64,000 bases of DNA, taken from positions 3,038,001 through 3,102,000 of the forward strand of contig UGYN01000002.1 in the NCBI GenBank assembly GCA_900457075.1, given 5' to 3'. Both the position numbers and the translations under genes were made by a program. The notes under the pieces were generated by a model. That model had not been told where the DNA came from, did not search any database, and saw nothing but the letters and a program-made list of their open reading frames with translations. Positions 31,641 through 40,521 of this stretch are shown piece by piece. Numbering within the stretch: position 1 is the first letter of the stretch; each line of letters opens with the position of its first letter. This stretch comes from Serratia quinivorans (GTDB lineage Bacteria; Pseudomonadota; Gammaproteobacteria; Enterobacterales; Enterobacteriaceae).

Positions 31641-33343
31641 AGGCTATCAAAGAGCTGCTTGTCGGGGCACGGGATATGCCGGTAAAGCCATCGGCAATCA
31701 CTTCAGGCTCACGGGGCCCTACGGGCTATTATATACCCGCATCAGTAGAACAGCTCTTGAGCACGGCGTCTCGTAAGCAGTGTTTACAGCAGTTATGGGA
31801 AAACTGCGCACTTCCCAAAGACCTCTATGAACATTTCTATCTGCAGCCATTGAAGCAACTCATGACGTTGATGCAGGTGTTGCCGGCTACGCCTCTGGGT
31901 GAATATGCCAGGGAAGGGGGGTTGGTTGATGTCACCCTGCAGACGACGACCTATGCGGTGCGCTTGGCCAAAGGGCACATGCTGCCACCAGGGGCCGCGC
32001 CTGAAGAACAATCGGCCCAGAATGTACAATGGAATGTCGTGGTGTTTTACGCTGCGCTTTGGCACTACCTGCCGTTATTGAGCCAACTGCAAGGGGAGTT
32101 CCAAAGTGGCCGTACCTGGTTGCCCGGCCTGACGGTGCCCAGTGAACCTTACCGCTTTCGTTTCAGTGCGATTCCGCCAGCCCCAACATTGACGACAAGT
32201 CAGAGTGCGATGATTGCGGCCCGTCTGCTGCCTGCACAAGTAATCGATTGGCTAACAACGCTGCCGGCGGCTACACACTCGTTGATGACGGTTGCTTCCC
32301 GACAGCCCAGCGCTTTACCTGTGATAGACGAGATTATCCAGGAGGCGGTCAAGCTGGCGCGCGGCGATAGCCTGTCCGTAGCATCCTCTCCGGCATCCAT
32401 CTCCGATTCATTGACAATGGTCTTACCGTCGGTGGTGCTAACTACAGAAAAGATCACCTCTTCAGTACCCGTGGTTGATTTACAAAGTGCAGTCAGCGAC
32501 ACCAACCCTCCGATCGTTGAGGAGCAACTGCCGGCGGAGATATTAAATCAGCCCGAAGAAAATGCAGCGTCAGCGACGGAGGTATTATTAAGCTCGGCCT
32601 TAGATATGCCGGTAAACGATCAACCTTTGGTTGAGAGGGGCCTGGTGCCTGAAACGGTGGTCGGCATCGAGGAGGACATGCAGACTCTGTTGTCATTAAT
32701 GGCGGTTGAGGTGTCTGCTCCGGTGAACCAGACAAAACAGGAGTTCGGGGACGCCCCTCACGAAGATGAAGGCCCTATGCCTGCCGATAACCCTGCGCTT
32801 ACAGCTGAAGTGACTCAGGTAGTTGAGGCTGCCGAAATAAACCGGGAGTCAGACGCCATCGATGATATCGCTCCCGAGGCGGAAAATTCAATAACCGGAT
32901 TTTGTGCCCCTCAAACTACTGACTTCGCTCTCTCGCAATCGCAAAATCTGGGCATTCAAGGTGATGGGAGCATAACTCCCGGAGAAGTCTTTTGGCATTG
33001 GTTAGCTGATGGACTCAATTCTAATGAGATCCTCATCAACTCTGTAGCCGCGCGGGTTCATCTTGTTTCTGGTTTTGTCTTCATCACCGTACCTGGGATT
33101 TTTTATTTGTACCTGAAACAGGCTGGCCAGGATGGCTCTCAACGAGAGGACCTTCAGGAGGATTTTGAAAGCCTGGAGAAACATCGGCGAGTCAAAGGTA
33201 AACGATTTTATTTTGCACACCTGTATGAAACATCAGAGCGCACAGGTGCGTTTAAACGAACCAAAGGTTACCTCGTTAAAGCAAGTTTGCTCTATCGGGG
33301 GAAAAACCTGCCGGACGATAGTCCGGTTCTGGTGATCCCTTGA
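31634..33343 (+). CDS. traI: TraI-type relaxase-family protein (TraI_2 / ICE TraI)
   Basis: 569 residues. The N-terminal region (about 30-200; GPTGYYIPASVEQLLSTASR, YLQPLKQLMTLMQVLPATPL, GEYAREGGLVDVTL) and the C-terminal region (about 450-569; EVFWHWLADGLNSNEILINS, FIFYLYLK-type segment, KGYLV) match the TraI_2 and TraI_2_C parts of the MobH relaxases of PFGI-1 type ICEs. The middle is low-complexity. The metal-binding HD residues of MobH enzymes (H-x-GGLL-x-H and L-H-D) are not visible; GGLVDVTL and ALWHYLPLL occupy those positions. GGAGG precedes the ATG. It lies next to the integrase at the right end of element A. Confidence 0.75.
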   Translation: MLKAIKELLVGARDMPVKPSAITSGSRGPTGYYIPASVEQLLSTASRKQCLQQLWENCALPKDLYEHFYLQPLKQLMTLMQVLPATPLGEYAREGGLVDVTLQTTTYAVRLAKGHMLPPGAAPEEQSAQNVQWNVVVFYAALWHYLPLLSQLQGEFQSGRTWLPGLTVPSEPYRFRFSAIPPAPTLTTSQSAMIAARLLPAQVIDWLTTLPAATHSLMTVASRQPSALPVIDEIIQEAVKLARGDSLSVASSPASISDSLTMVLPSVVLTTEKITSSVPVVDLQSAVSDTNPPIVEEQLPAEILNQPEENAASATEVLLSSALDMPVNDQPLVERGLVPETVVGIEEDMQTLLSLMAVEVSAPVNQTKQEFGDAPHEDEGPMPADNPALTAEVTQVVEAAEINRESDAIDDIAPEAENSITGFCAPQTTDFALSQSQNLGIQGDGSITPGEVFWHWLADGLNSNEILINSVAARVHLVSGFVFITVPGIFYLYLKQAGQDGSQREDLQEDFESLEKHRRVKGKRFYFAHLYETSERTGAFKRTKGYLVKASLLYRGKNLPDDSPVLVIP

Positions 33344-33410
33344 TAGGGATTAATCGTGTCTTGTGACTACATCATGTTCGCAAGATTTCTATTTAAACTA
33401 GGGAGATATC

Positions 33411-34424
33411 ATGCATAAATCTTGTGTTATGGATTGGGACACCTTGCTAGAAGAGTATTTTTTCTCAAAGGCGTTACGCCCGGAAACTGAAAGGAGCTAT
33501 CGCAGAGTGGTTGCTGTTTTTAGGAAATTTATCGGGTACGAGACATTACCGGATGAAGTCACGAACCGAGAACTGATTTTGTGGCGTAGGGACATGTTGG
33601 GGAGAGGGTTAACAACAAGTACGTGGAATAACAAAGCTCGCCATTTACGTGCGATTTACAACCAGGGGATAAAGAAAAAATGGCTCAACGTAGTGGAAAA
33701 TCCGCTAAATGAAACGCAAGTGCCGCCGGGTAGCAAGCGTAAAAAAATTCTGAACCGTGACCAGTTGGTTAAAGTGAATCTGGCGTTAGAACAATTTGAA
33801 GAACGCGAAAAGTTAAGGGTAGGTAAATGTCGTCCTTGTGCGCTCTTTCCTGTGTGGTATTGGCGGACTGTCATAGACGTCTTGCGTTCGACTGGGATGC
33901 GGCAAAACCAGTTATTACATATACGACTAATGGATGTAGATCTGGAGGCAAACTCGATGTTGCTGTGTAAAGAAGGCAGTAAAACGCATCGCGAGTGGTT
34001 AGTTCCTATCGTGAGCTTTATCCGTGAACGGATGCGAATACTTGTTGATCGCGCGATAGCACAGGGGGCCGAACCGGCAGATTATCTGTTCGATGTGGCG
34101 CGATTTTTGAATTCATCCGGTGAGGTTGACTCAGAGCCTGCAATCCAACCTGTTCGCTCATTCTTCACCAGGCTGACGAAAGAGTGTGGTTTTAAGGTTA
34201 GTCCGCATCGATTTAGACATACCCTGGCTACCGAAATGATGAAGTCGCCCGATCGTAATTTGGCAATGGTTAAAGGTTTGCTTGGGCATCGGAGCGTCAG
34301 CACAACAATGGAATATGTTGAATTGGATTTAAAGATTACCGGGCAAGCGTTAGAGAATGAGCTGTCACTGTATATGGATGTGATACCAGCGCGTGAAGGT
34401 GAGGCCAGACTCGTCTTGACATGA
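33411..34424 (+). CDS. Terminal tyrosine integrase of element A
   Basis: 337 residues with GGGAG six bases before the ATG. The N-terminal core-binding region (about 10-90) is followed by a catalytic domain with RSTGMRQNQ (Arg, about 163), a lysine in CKEGSKTH, PHRFRHTLA (HxxR, about 266) and GHRSVSTTMEYVELD (His about 294, Tyr about 303), so it should be active. It lies 200 bases from the tRNA-Phe-derived att site and probably integrates and excises the element there. A terminator follows. In the circular form of such elements this gene and parA flank attP. Confidence 0.9.
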   Translation: MHKSCVMDWDTLLEEYFFSKALRPETERSYRRVVAVFRKFIGYETLPDEVTNRELILWRRDMLGRGLTTSTWNNKARHLRAIYNQGIKKKWLNVVENPLNETQVPPGSKRKKILNRDQLVKVNLALEQFEEREKLRVGKCRPCALFPVWYWRTVIDVLRSTGMRQNQLLHIRLMDVDLEANSMLLCKEGSKTHREWLVPIVSFIRERMRILVDRAIAQGAEPADYLFDVARFLNSSGEVDSEPAIQPVRSFFTRLTKECGFKVSPHRFRHTLATEMMKSPDRNLAMVKGLLGHRSVSTTMEYVELDLKITGQALENELSLYMDVIPAREGEARLVLT

Positions 34425-34460
34425 CTTTAACAAGCTGTGAAAATCAACAGTGATCGAGAA

Positions 34461-34495
34461 AAGGACGCCTGTGCTGTCACACAGGCATCCTTTTT
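34461..34495 (+). terminator. Rho-independent terminator after the integrase
   Basis: Stem AAGGACGCCTGTG/CACAGGCATCCTT with one mismatch and loop CTGT, followed by T5. Confidence 0.85.
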
Positions 34496-34622
34496 AAGAG
34501 GAACCTAGTTATTAATATCGAGTGTGCAAATTCGGAAAACACTGCGATATCAACCTGCCAGTTCCTTTGTTCCGCCCGTTAAAGGGTTTACCTCTAACCA
34601 ACGTGCTTTGATGCAGAATTAG

Positions 34623-34671
34623 TGGTGCCCGGACTCGGAATCGAACCAAGGACACGGGGATTTTCAATCCC
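34623..34671 (-). other. tRNA-Phe 3'-end att site (junction of elements A and B)
   Basis: On the minus strand these 49 bases equal the 3' end of enteric tRNA-Phe from the anticodon stem (GGGATTGAAAATCCCC) through the T arm (GGTTCGATTCC) to CCA. The match stops there, so no complete tRNA is present. SPI-7 and related ICEs use exactly this part of pheU/pheV as their att. With integrase on the left and parA on the right, this is an internal att between two elements or an attL copy. Confidence 0.9.
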
Positions 34672-34747
34672 TGTGCTTGTTGATAAATTGTTAAAAGATA
34701 TATAATTTAACCGTTTACACGTGAATTGATAAATTCGAGTGTAAAAC

Positions 34748-35674
34748 ATGCATACATTAGCTAAAGTCACATCTATGGGTGTCAGCCACCCAGAACCTCG
34801 TGTTATCCCTATGGTCTCAACTAAAGGGGGCGAAGGTAAATCTACCCAAAGTGCCAATCTTGCCGGCTTCCTAGCTGATGCTGGTAAAAAGACTCTCCTC
34901 ATTGATGGCGACCACTCTCAACCTACCGCGAGCAGCATTTTTTCCCTGGAATATGAGGCCCCCAACGGTTTGTATGAACTGTTGATGAAGACGGTCGACC
35001 TCAATCACCCCGAGCAAATCATCTCCCGTTCTGTTATCCCTAATCTCGATGTCATCGTTTCCAACGATCCCCACGACCGTTTATCTTCTGCCATGTTGCA
35101 TGCCCCAGATGGACGGATGCGTCTAAAGAATGTTCTGCAGCACCCTTTGTTCAACGAGTACGACGTCATCATCATTGATTCGAAAGGTGCGGCGTCTGTG
35201 ATGCTCGAACTGATCCTGGTGGCCAGCACAGAATTCGCTGTCGGGGTTATCAAGCCTATACTGCCGGACACCCGTGAGTTTCTGCGCGGCACATTGGGGT
35301 TGATGGAGGGATTATTGCCGCTGACCTGCTACGGCATCGCGTTACCTCGTATCCGTATCCTGACCAACTGCATGGAGTACACAAATCTGGATTGGCAGAC
35401 TTTGGAAAGTTTGCGCAGTATCATCACAAATGGCCAATATCTGCGTGCAGATGCCTTCGATGTCTCCCTTCTCGACACCATCATCCCCAAACTGGAAATT
35501 TACAAAATGGGGCATGCTTCCGGTCAACCTGTTCATCGGCTTGAAAAGACCACAGTTCGCACATCTACACTGGCAGCTGCTGACACCATGCATATGCTGG
35601 CTTGTGAACTGTTCCCTCAGTGGAAATCAGACTTTGATGCACTACTGGCCGGGAAGTCGGAGGTGCAGCTATGA
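34748..35674 (+). CDS. parA: ParA/Soj-type partition ATPase of the ICE
   Basis: 308 residues with a deviant Walker A STKGGEGKST (about 23-32), the A' motif LIDGDHSQPTASS and Walker B YDVIIIDSKGA. ParA proteins act with ParB-type proteins in element segregation and stability, and in PFGI-1/SPI-7 ICEs this gene is the first at the att end. The ATG at 34748 has a weak ribosome binding site. The stop overlaps the dnaB-type gene by four bases. Confidence 0.9.
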   Translation: MHTLAKVTSMGVSHPEPRVIPMVSTKGGEGKSTQSANLAGFLADAGKKTLLIDGDHSQPTASSIFSLEYEAPNGLYELLMKTVDLNHPEQIISRSVIPNLDVIVSNDPHDRLSSAMLHAPDGRMRLKNVLQHPLFNEYDVIIIDSKGAASVMLELILVASTEFAVGVIKPILPDTREFLRGTLGLMEGLLPLTCYGIALPRIRILTNCMEYTNLDWQTLESLRSIITNGQYLRADAFDVSLLDTIIPKLEIYKMGHASGQPVHRLEKTTVRTSTLAAADTMHMLACELFPQWKSDFDALLAGKSEVQL

Positions 35675-37026
35675 ACCAGACAACAACCAATATTCCTTAT
35701 TCCTCCGATGCTGAGCAGGCCGTTCTCGGCGGCTTGATGCTGGATAACGAGCGGTGGGATGACGTTCTCCCATTGGTTGGCGAGCGTGATTTTCATCTGG
35801 CGGTTCATCGCCGAATTTTCCAGGCCATGGCTCGCCTGATGGCTGTTCAACAGCCGATTGATCTGATTACGCTTCATGAATCACTGGAGCAAAATGGTGC
35901 GCTTGAACAGGTGGGTGGTTTTGCTTATCTGGCGGAATTATCTAAAAACACGCCGAGTGCAGCCAATATTGTCGCCTATGCCGAGATTGTGGCTGAACGC
36001 AGTCGTCTGCGCAGCCTGTTGCAACTCGGGCGTGAATTGAGCGCTGATGCCGCCAATCCCCGCGCAGAGTCTGCGGCCCTGACCGAGCGGGCTGAGCAGC
36101 AATTGTTTCAGATCTCTGAGCAAACCCAGTCACAGCAGAATGTCAGCCTGACGGATGGGTTGAATGATGTTGTGACCTATCTGGAGACGGTGAATGGCGG
36201 CAATGGTATCACCGGCACCCCGACCGGTTTCTCACAGCTTGATGATATGACGTGTGGTTTGCAGCCCGGAGATTTGGTTTTGCTTGCGGCACGGCCTTCG
36301 ATGGGGAAAACCGCCTTTGCGTTGGGCGCCTACACTGGCGCGCTTCGTGGCACGGAGAAACCTGCATTCTTCTTCAGTCTGGAAATGCCGCGTGAGCAAC
36401 TGCTTCAACGTCTCATTGCTGTAGACGGAAGGGTTGAACTTTCACGTCTGCGCAGTGGCCAGTTGGATGATGAAGATTGGGCGCGTATTTCCAAAGCGCT
36501 GGAACGGTTATTGCCATTGGAAAACCGCCTGATTATTGACGATGAATCATATTTGACCCCCGCACTGCTGCGTTCCAGGGCTCGCCGCTACACTCGCTTG
36601 TACGGTAAGCCGGGTTTAATCATGGTCGATTACCTGCAGTTGATGCGTTGCCCAGGGCAGGAGAACCGCACCCAGGAAATTGCGGAAATTTCCCGTAGCC
36701 TGAAAGCGTTGGCCAAAGAACTCGACTGTCCCGTCGTCGCGCTGTCTCAGCTGAACCGTCAGTTGGAGAGCCGTGCGGATAAGCGTCCGTTCAATGGCGA
36801 TCTGCGCGATTCCGGTGCGTTGGAGCAGGATGCGGATGTGATCGCGTTCATCTACCGTGATGAAGTTTATTACGCTGATTCTGATGATGCCGGCACGGCA
36901 GAAATTATTATTGGTAAGCAGCGGCAGGGGGCAACGGGTACCGTTCGAGTCAAGTTTGAAGGGCAATTCACCGCGTTCAGCGACCTCCACGACGGTCAGT
37001 ATGGCCAATACTCGGGGAGGGCGTAA
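35671..37026 (+). CDS. dnaB: DnaB-type replicative helicase of the ICE
   Basis: 451 residues: N-terminal DnaB domain (SSDAEQAVLGGLMLDNERWD, about 8-110), then the RecA-like ATPase with Walker A ARPSMGKTA (about 207), Walker B MVDYLQLM and RADKRPFNGDLRDSGALEQD near 370. It would unwind DNA ahead of the fork during autonomous replication of the excised element. It is coupled to parA by ATGA overlap and followed by the parB-type gene after two bases. Confidence 0.92.
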   Translation: MNQTTTNIPYSSDAEQAVLGGLMLDNERWDDVLPLVGERDFHLAVHRRIFQAMARLMAVQQPIDLITLHESLEQNGALEQVGGFAYLAELSKNTPSAANIVAYAEIVAERSRLRSLLQLGRELSADAANPRAESAALTERAEQQLFQISEQTQSQQNVSLTDGLNDVVTYLETVNGGNGITGTPTGFSQLDDMTCGLQPGDLVLLAARPSMGKTAFALGAYTGALRGTEKPAFFFSLEMPREQLLQRLIAVDGRVELSRLRSGQLDDEDWARISKALERLLPLENRLIIDDESYLTPALLRSRARRYTRLYGKPGLIMVDYLQLMRCPGQENRTQEIAEISRSLKALAKELDCPVVALSQLNRQLESRADKRPFNGDLRDSGALEQDADVIAFIYRDEVYYADSDDAGTAEIIIGKQRQGATGTVRVKFEGQFTAFSDLHDGQYGQYSGRA

Positions 37027-37028
37027 CC

Positions 37029-38774
37029 ATGGCGCGTGCTAAAACCAAGCTCCTTGATCTGAACACTGCTTTGCTCCAGCAGGGAAAAACCGCTGTCGGC
37101 ACTCAAGCATCAACCTCGACAATGTCTGCACTGCCAGTAAGTGAGATGCCGTTGGTGCTGACTCTCGACCAGTTGAGCGTATCGCCGTATAACCCGCGAA
37201 TTTCCCGGAACCCTGAATATGATGAAATCAAGGCGGGGATTCGTGTTCGTGGCCTGAGAACAGTGCCATTAGTTACTCTTGACCCTGAACAACCTGAATT
37301 GGGTTATTTCTTTAGCGATGGTGGCAACACTCGCTATTCAATCCTGCAGGAATTGTGGCAAGAAACAGGGGATGAGCGGTTTTACCGTATTTCTTGTGTT
37401 TTCAAGCCGTGGCCAGGCCGTTTGTCTTGTCTTCTTGGCCATCTGGCCGAGAATGAACAGCGCGGTGATCTGGCATTTATCGAAAAAGCGCTGGGGATCC
37501 GGGATGCCCGTGCACTGTATGAAGAAACATTAGGTAAAGCTGTTTCTCTACGTGAGCTCTCAAGTCTGATGGGGGCTGATGGATATCCGGTACATTTCTC
37601 CAGTATCAGTCGTATGGAAGATACGGTGAAATACCTGTACCCATTCATGCCAACTCTTCTTAAATCGGGGTTGGGGGCACCCCAGATTCGTCATTTGCTT
37701 GCACTACGAGCTGAAGCTGAGAAAACCTGGCAGGAACATAGTGTTACTGTCGAAGTTCTAGAACCGTTTGATAGTGTCTTTGGCAAAGTCTGCAACCAAT
37801 TTGATGACGCCGAAATCTACTCGCTGGATATGTTTCGCGATGAGTTGATCGGTGCCCTTATCAACGCATTGCCACACCCGTTGCTCAATTATGACCGCTG
37901 GTTACTGGAGCTCGATCCCAAAGAGCAAAACCGGCGTAAGCATCTCGGTGAGCCTGCGCCGGCATTAGCGCCTGAGCTGTCAGGTAAGGGAAATACTGTC
38001 GAACTGGTGCCAGCACTGCAACAGGAAGATACCAGTGGTCAAACGGAACCTGACGTGCGGGGAGGTGGGGCTTCTTTGGTGCTGGACAGTGCGCTGCATG
38101 AGTCGACAGGTGCTGCTGATGAGGAATCACAGGACTCTCAGGAAGGGGAAACGCCTACCCCTCAAACTGAACCACGTATTGAAACTCAACCTGATTTATA
38201 CGGTGCTTCTTCGGTGTTATCAGGTGACATTGAGACGGTTTTAGACGGTGAAAATGATACCGTCAATGAATATCCCCTGCCTGGTACTCATGAATCGACT
38301 GCCCCTCATAGCAATACTGAGACACAGCCAAAGCAAGGTGTAACCCCTGCTGCAGAGGTGCCGTTTGCCGAGGTAGGACTTGAGCCGGTCTCCTCAATTT
38401 GGGCTATTCCGGCTCTGCAGGACGATATCGAGCACCTGCAGGTGATCACCTTCCGGTTGGCATTTGAACTGGCCGAAGTGGCGGGCTGCGAGGCTGAAAT
38501 CAAAGCCGATAAAGCGGCCTTACAGTCTGCCGGTTACGCATTGGCTGCCGAGCGTCCATCTCGTTTCACCGCGTTACTCCTTACGCTTGCCGGCAATAAC
38601 CCGGACGGTGCCGGAACCAGCTCGCTCAATGAAGCTCTCATCGGGTCGGAGAATCCTGCTGACTGGCCTTTGCTTGACGATATTCATGCCGTGAAATTGA
38701 TGCGTCTTATTCGCGTTTTGCGTCGGCTGCGTGAACTGCAGAGGGATTTACCTGTAACCGGGGAGGCCGTCTGA
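37029..38774 (+). CDS. parB: ParB-family protein of the ICE (PFGI-1 ParB type)
   Basis: 581 residues with the ParB/Srx-like domain near 40-110 (LSVSPYNPRISRNPEYDEIK, FFSDGGNTRYSILQEL), an HTH-like middle (KAVSLRELSSLMGADGYPVH), a long acidic linker of low complexity (about 310-460) and a conserved C-terminal region. It probably binds DNA in the partition or replication system with ParA. Length fits the ICE family, much longer than plasmid ParB. Its stop overlaps the next ATG (TGATG). Confidence 0.85.
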   Translation: MARAKTKLLDLNTALLQQGKTAVGTQASTSTMSALPVSEMPLVLTLDQLSVSPYNPRISRNPEYDEIKAGIRVRGLRTVPLVTLDPEQPELGYFFSDGGNTRYSILQELWQETGDERFYRISCVFKPWPGRLSCLLGHLAENEQRGDLAFIEKALGIRDARALYEETLGKAVSLRELSSLMGADGYPVHFSSISRMEDTVKYLYPFMPTLLKSGLGAPQIRHLLALRAEAEKTWQEHSVTVEVLEPFDSVFGKVCNQFDDAEIYSLDMFRDELIGALINALPHPLLNYDRWLLELDPKEQNRRKHLGEPAPALAPELSGKGNTVELVPALQQEDTSGQTEPDVRGGGASLVLDSALHESTGAADEESQDSQEGETPTPQTEPRIETQPDLYGASSVLSGDIETVLDGENDTVNEYPLPGTHESTAPHSNTETQPKQGVTPAAEVPFAEVGLEPVSSIWAIPALQDDIEHLQVITFRLAFELAEVAGCEAEIKADKAALQSAGYALAAERPSRFTALLLTLAGNNPDGAGTSSLNEALIGSENPADWPLLDDIHAVKLMRLIRVLRRLRELQRDLPVTGEAV

Positions 38775-39493
38775 TGAGTCATTCACAACGACAAGTGCGC
38801 CTGGTGAAACTGGTGCGCAAACTCCTCGAACTGGCCCGCAGCAACAGCAATGCCCATGAGGCAGGGCTGGCGTTAGCCCGGGCGCAAAAGCTGATGGAGA
38901 AATACGGCATCAGCGAGCTGGAAGCCAGCCTGTCATCTATCCAGACGGCACCGAGCCAGGGAGCTCCTTCCGAAGCGAAACAAAAACTGCCCGAATGGAT
39001 GTCTGGATTGGCGTGGGCAATTGCCCGCGCCTTTGGATGTCGTTTGTATTTTTCATGGCGGGATACCCCTTCTGGCCAGCGTCGCAATGTGACGTTCTAT
39101 GGCTTCAGTGAGAGGCCGGCCGTTGCTGCCTATGCGTTTGATGTGCTGAGCCGGCAGCTGAAAGATGCGACTGCAGACTACCTGAAAACCCAGAATAAGC
39201 GCCTGAAAATGAGTACGCGCCGTGCACGGGCAGAGCAGTTTCGTGCCGGCTGGGTTGCCGGCGTCCGGAGAGTTATCACGACGTTTACCGTGACTGAACA
39301 GGAATGTGACCTGATGGGGACCTGGCTGGAAAATCAAAAGATGGGCGAGCTGAAGACGCGCGCTCCGAAGGCCTGCCGCGGTGATGATATTGCCCGTTTA
39401 CGTGGATACGAGGCAGGTCAGAACGCCCGATTGCATCAAGGGGTTCAGAGTGACGGGCCTGTGGCCATCGCACATAGGATTGGGGGGGAATAG
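38774..39493 (+). CDS. DUF2786 protein
   Basis: 239 residues with an N-terminal DUF2786 domain (LVRKLLELARSNSNAHEAGL, ARAQKLMEKYGIS, about 8-50) and a second conserved region (PEWMSGLAWAIARAFGCRLY, VTFYGFSERPAVAAYAFDVL). Such genes are constant members of the left-end module of this ICE family, with no proven function. It starts in the stop of the parB-type gene. Confidence 0.85.
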   Translation: MSHSQRQVRLVKLVRKLLELARSNSNAHEAGLALARAQKLMEKYGISELEASLSSIQTAPSQGAPSEAKQKLPEWMSGLAWAIARAFGCRLYFSWRDTPSGQRRNVTFYGFSERPAVAAYAFDVLSRQLKDATADYLKTQNKRLKMSTRRARAEQFRAGWVAGVRRVITTFTVTEQECDLMGTWLENQKMGELKTRAPKACRGDDIARLRGYEAGQNARLHQGVQSDGPVAIAHRIGGE

Positions 39494-39497
39494 GACA

Positions 39498-40127
39498 ATG
39501 AGTAATAGCTTATCGCAGGCAACGAACAGCCTGCTCACACAGTTGGTGATGGAGTTGAAATCAGGCTATATCCGCCGCTGTGAGTCCCTGGGGCTGACCA
39601 CGGAAGAGATGCAACTGCTGCACGGTCTGACCATTGAAGACCTCCATTACCTGATGAACAGCTCGGTATCGGTGCTGACCTTTCAAATCCATCACGAGAA
39701 TTTCTCATTGATGTTGCAACACGCACGCCGTGAACAACAGCGCATGCAGCGGATTGACCGGGCTTTGGCGTTGGGGGGCTCTATCGAAATGATGCAGCAC
39801 TATTTTGGCCTCTCTACCGTCGAAGTTGCCGCCCGCCGGCGCATGACGGGTATCAACATTCGCCAGGGGCGTTGTGCGGCGCTTAGCGACGACGAGAACG
39901 CGGCATTGTGGCGCCAGTGGCAAAAAGCGGACATCGATGACGTCTCCAGTGCAGATGGACTGGACGTCATGATGCTGGCTGCCGAGCAGATGGATGTTTC
40001 TCTGACGGCGGTCTGGCACGCCGTCCGCAGCTTCGATGCTCCGCAGACTGCTACCGCCAGAAAAGCCATTCAGGCCGTGCGTACGCCACGTGGTACGGCG
40101 GGAGGAAATGCAAGGAGGCTGGCATGA
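39498..40127 (+). CDS. DUF2857 (STY4526-like) protein
   Basis: 209 residues from the ATG at 39498; AGGAC lies just before. A helical protein with a DUF2857-like N-terminal part (QLVMELKSGYIRRCESLGLT, LTIEDLHYLMNSSVSVLTFQ) and HTH-like features (MMQHYFGLSTVEVAARRRMT). In FlhC-like fashion it may bind DNA, but that is inference. The stop overlaps the next gene. Confidence 0.8.
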   Translation: MSNSLSQATNSLLTQLVMELKSGYIRRCESLGLTTEEMQLLHGLTIEDLHYLMNSSVSVLTFQIHHENFSLMLQHARREQQRMQRIDRALALGGSIEMMQHYFGLSTVEVAARRRMTGINIRQGRCAALSDDENAALWRQWQKADIDDVSSADGLDVMMLAAEQMDVSLTAVWHAVRSFDAPQTATARKAIQAVRTPRGTAGGNARRLA

Positions 40128-40387
40128 AGCCGGTGATATTAATGCCTGGGTTGCAGGTTCCCCGTTCCGCGCCACCGTCCTGCCAGAAAAAGGCGAAGGA
40201 GCAGGTCAGGCGTTTTCGCCGCGGGGAGCGTAACTACAAGCACCTTCATGTCAAAGGCAAGCACGCTCCCGGGCGTGCCTGGATGAAGATTGATATCGGT
40301 ACCAGTTGGCGATTGCTTAGCCGTAACAGTGGTGATGACTGGGAGTTGTTGACCCACGAGCGCTACAACAACGAACTGTGGAAGTGA
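40124..40387 (+). CDS. Small ParE-like protein, 87 residues
   Basis: A basic protein starting in the ATGA overlap. Its second half, KIDIGTSWRLLSRNSGDDWE then LLTHERYNNEL, resembles the core of ParE/RelE-like folds (beta strand WRLL, catalytic-like basic patch RRFRRGERNYKHLHVKGK). No antitoxin gene adjoins it; the overlapping DUF2857 gene or the downstream replication gene would be the only candidates. The assignment is tentative. Confidence 0.5.
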   Translation: MKPVILMPGLQVPRSAPPSCQKKAKEQVRRFRRGERNYKHLHVKGKHAPGRAWMKIDIGTSWRLLSRNSGDDWELLTHERYNNELWK

Positions 40388-40521
40388 TGACACTCACCCT
40401 GTACCTGATTCTCGGGTACAGGCCTGAGTGCCGTTAGGCCGGATGCAGCAATGTCTGCACAACAACCGCTTGATGTCTTCGCCCTGTGGGCGGGGACAGC
40501 GTAAAAGGATGCGCAAAATCG

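Noticed and set aside
34623..34671. Complete tRNA-Phe gene
   Set aside because: Only the 3' 49 bases match; the D arm and acceptor 5' strand are missing, so it is not a functional tRNA.
34594..34902. Minus-strand frame covering the tRNA-Phe fragment
   Set aside because: The region is the att site and the parA promoter; the frame overlaps parA on the other strand and has no domain.
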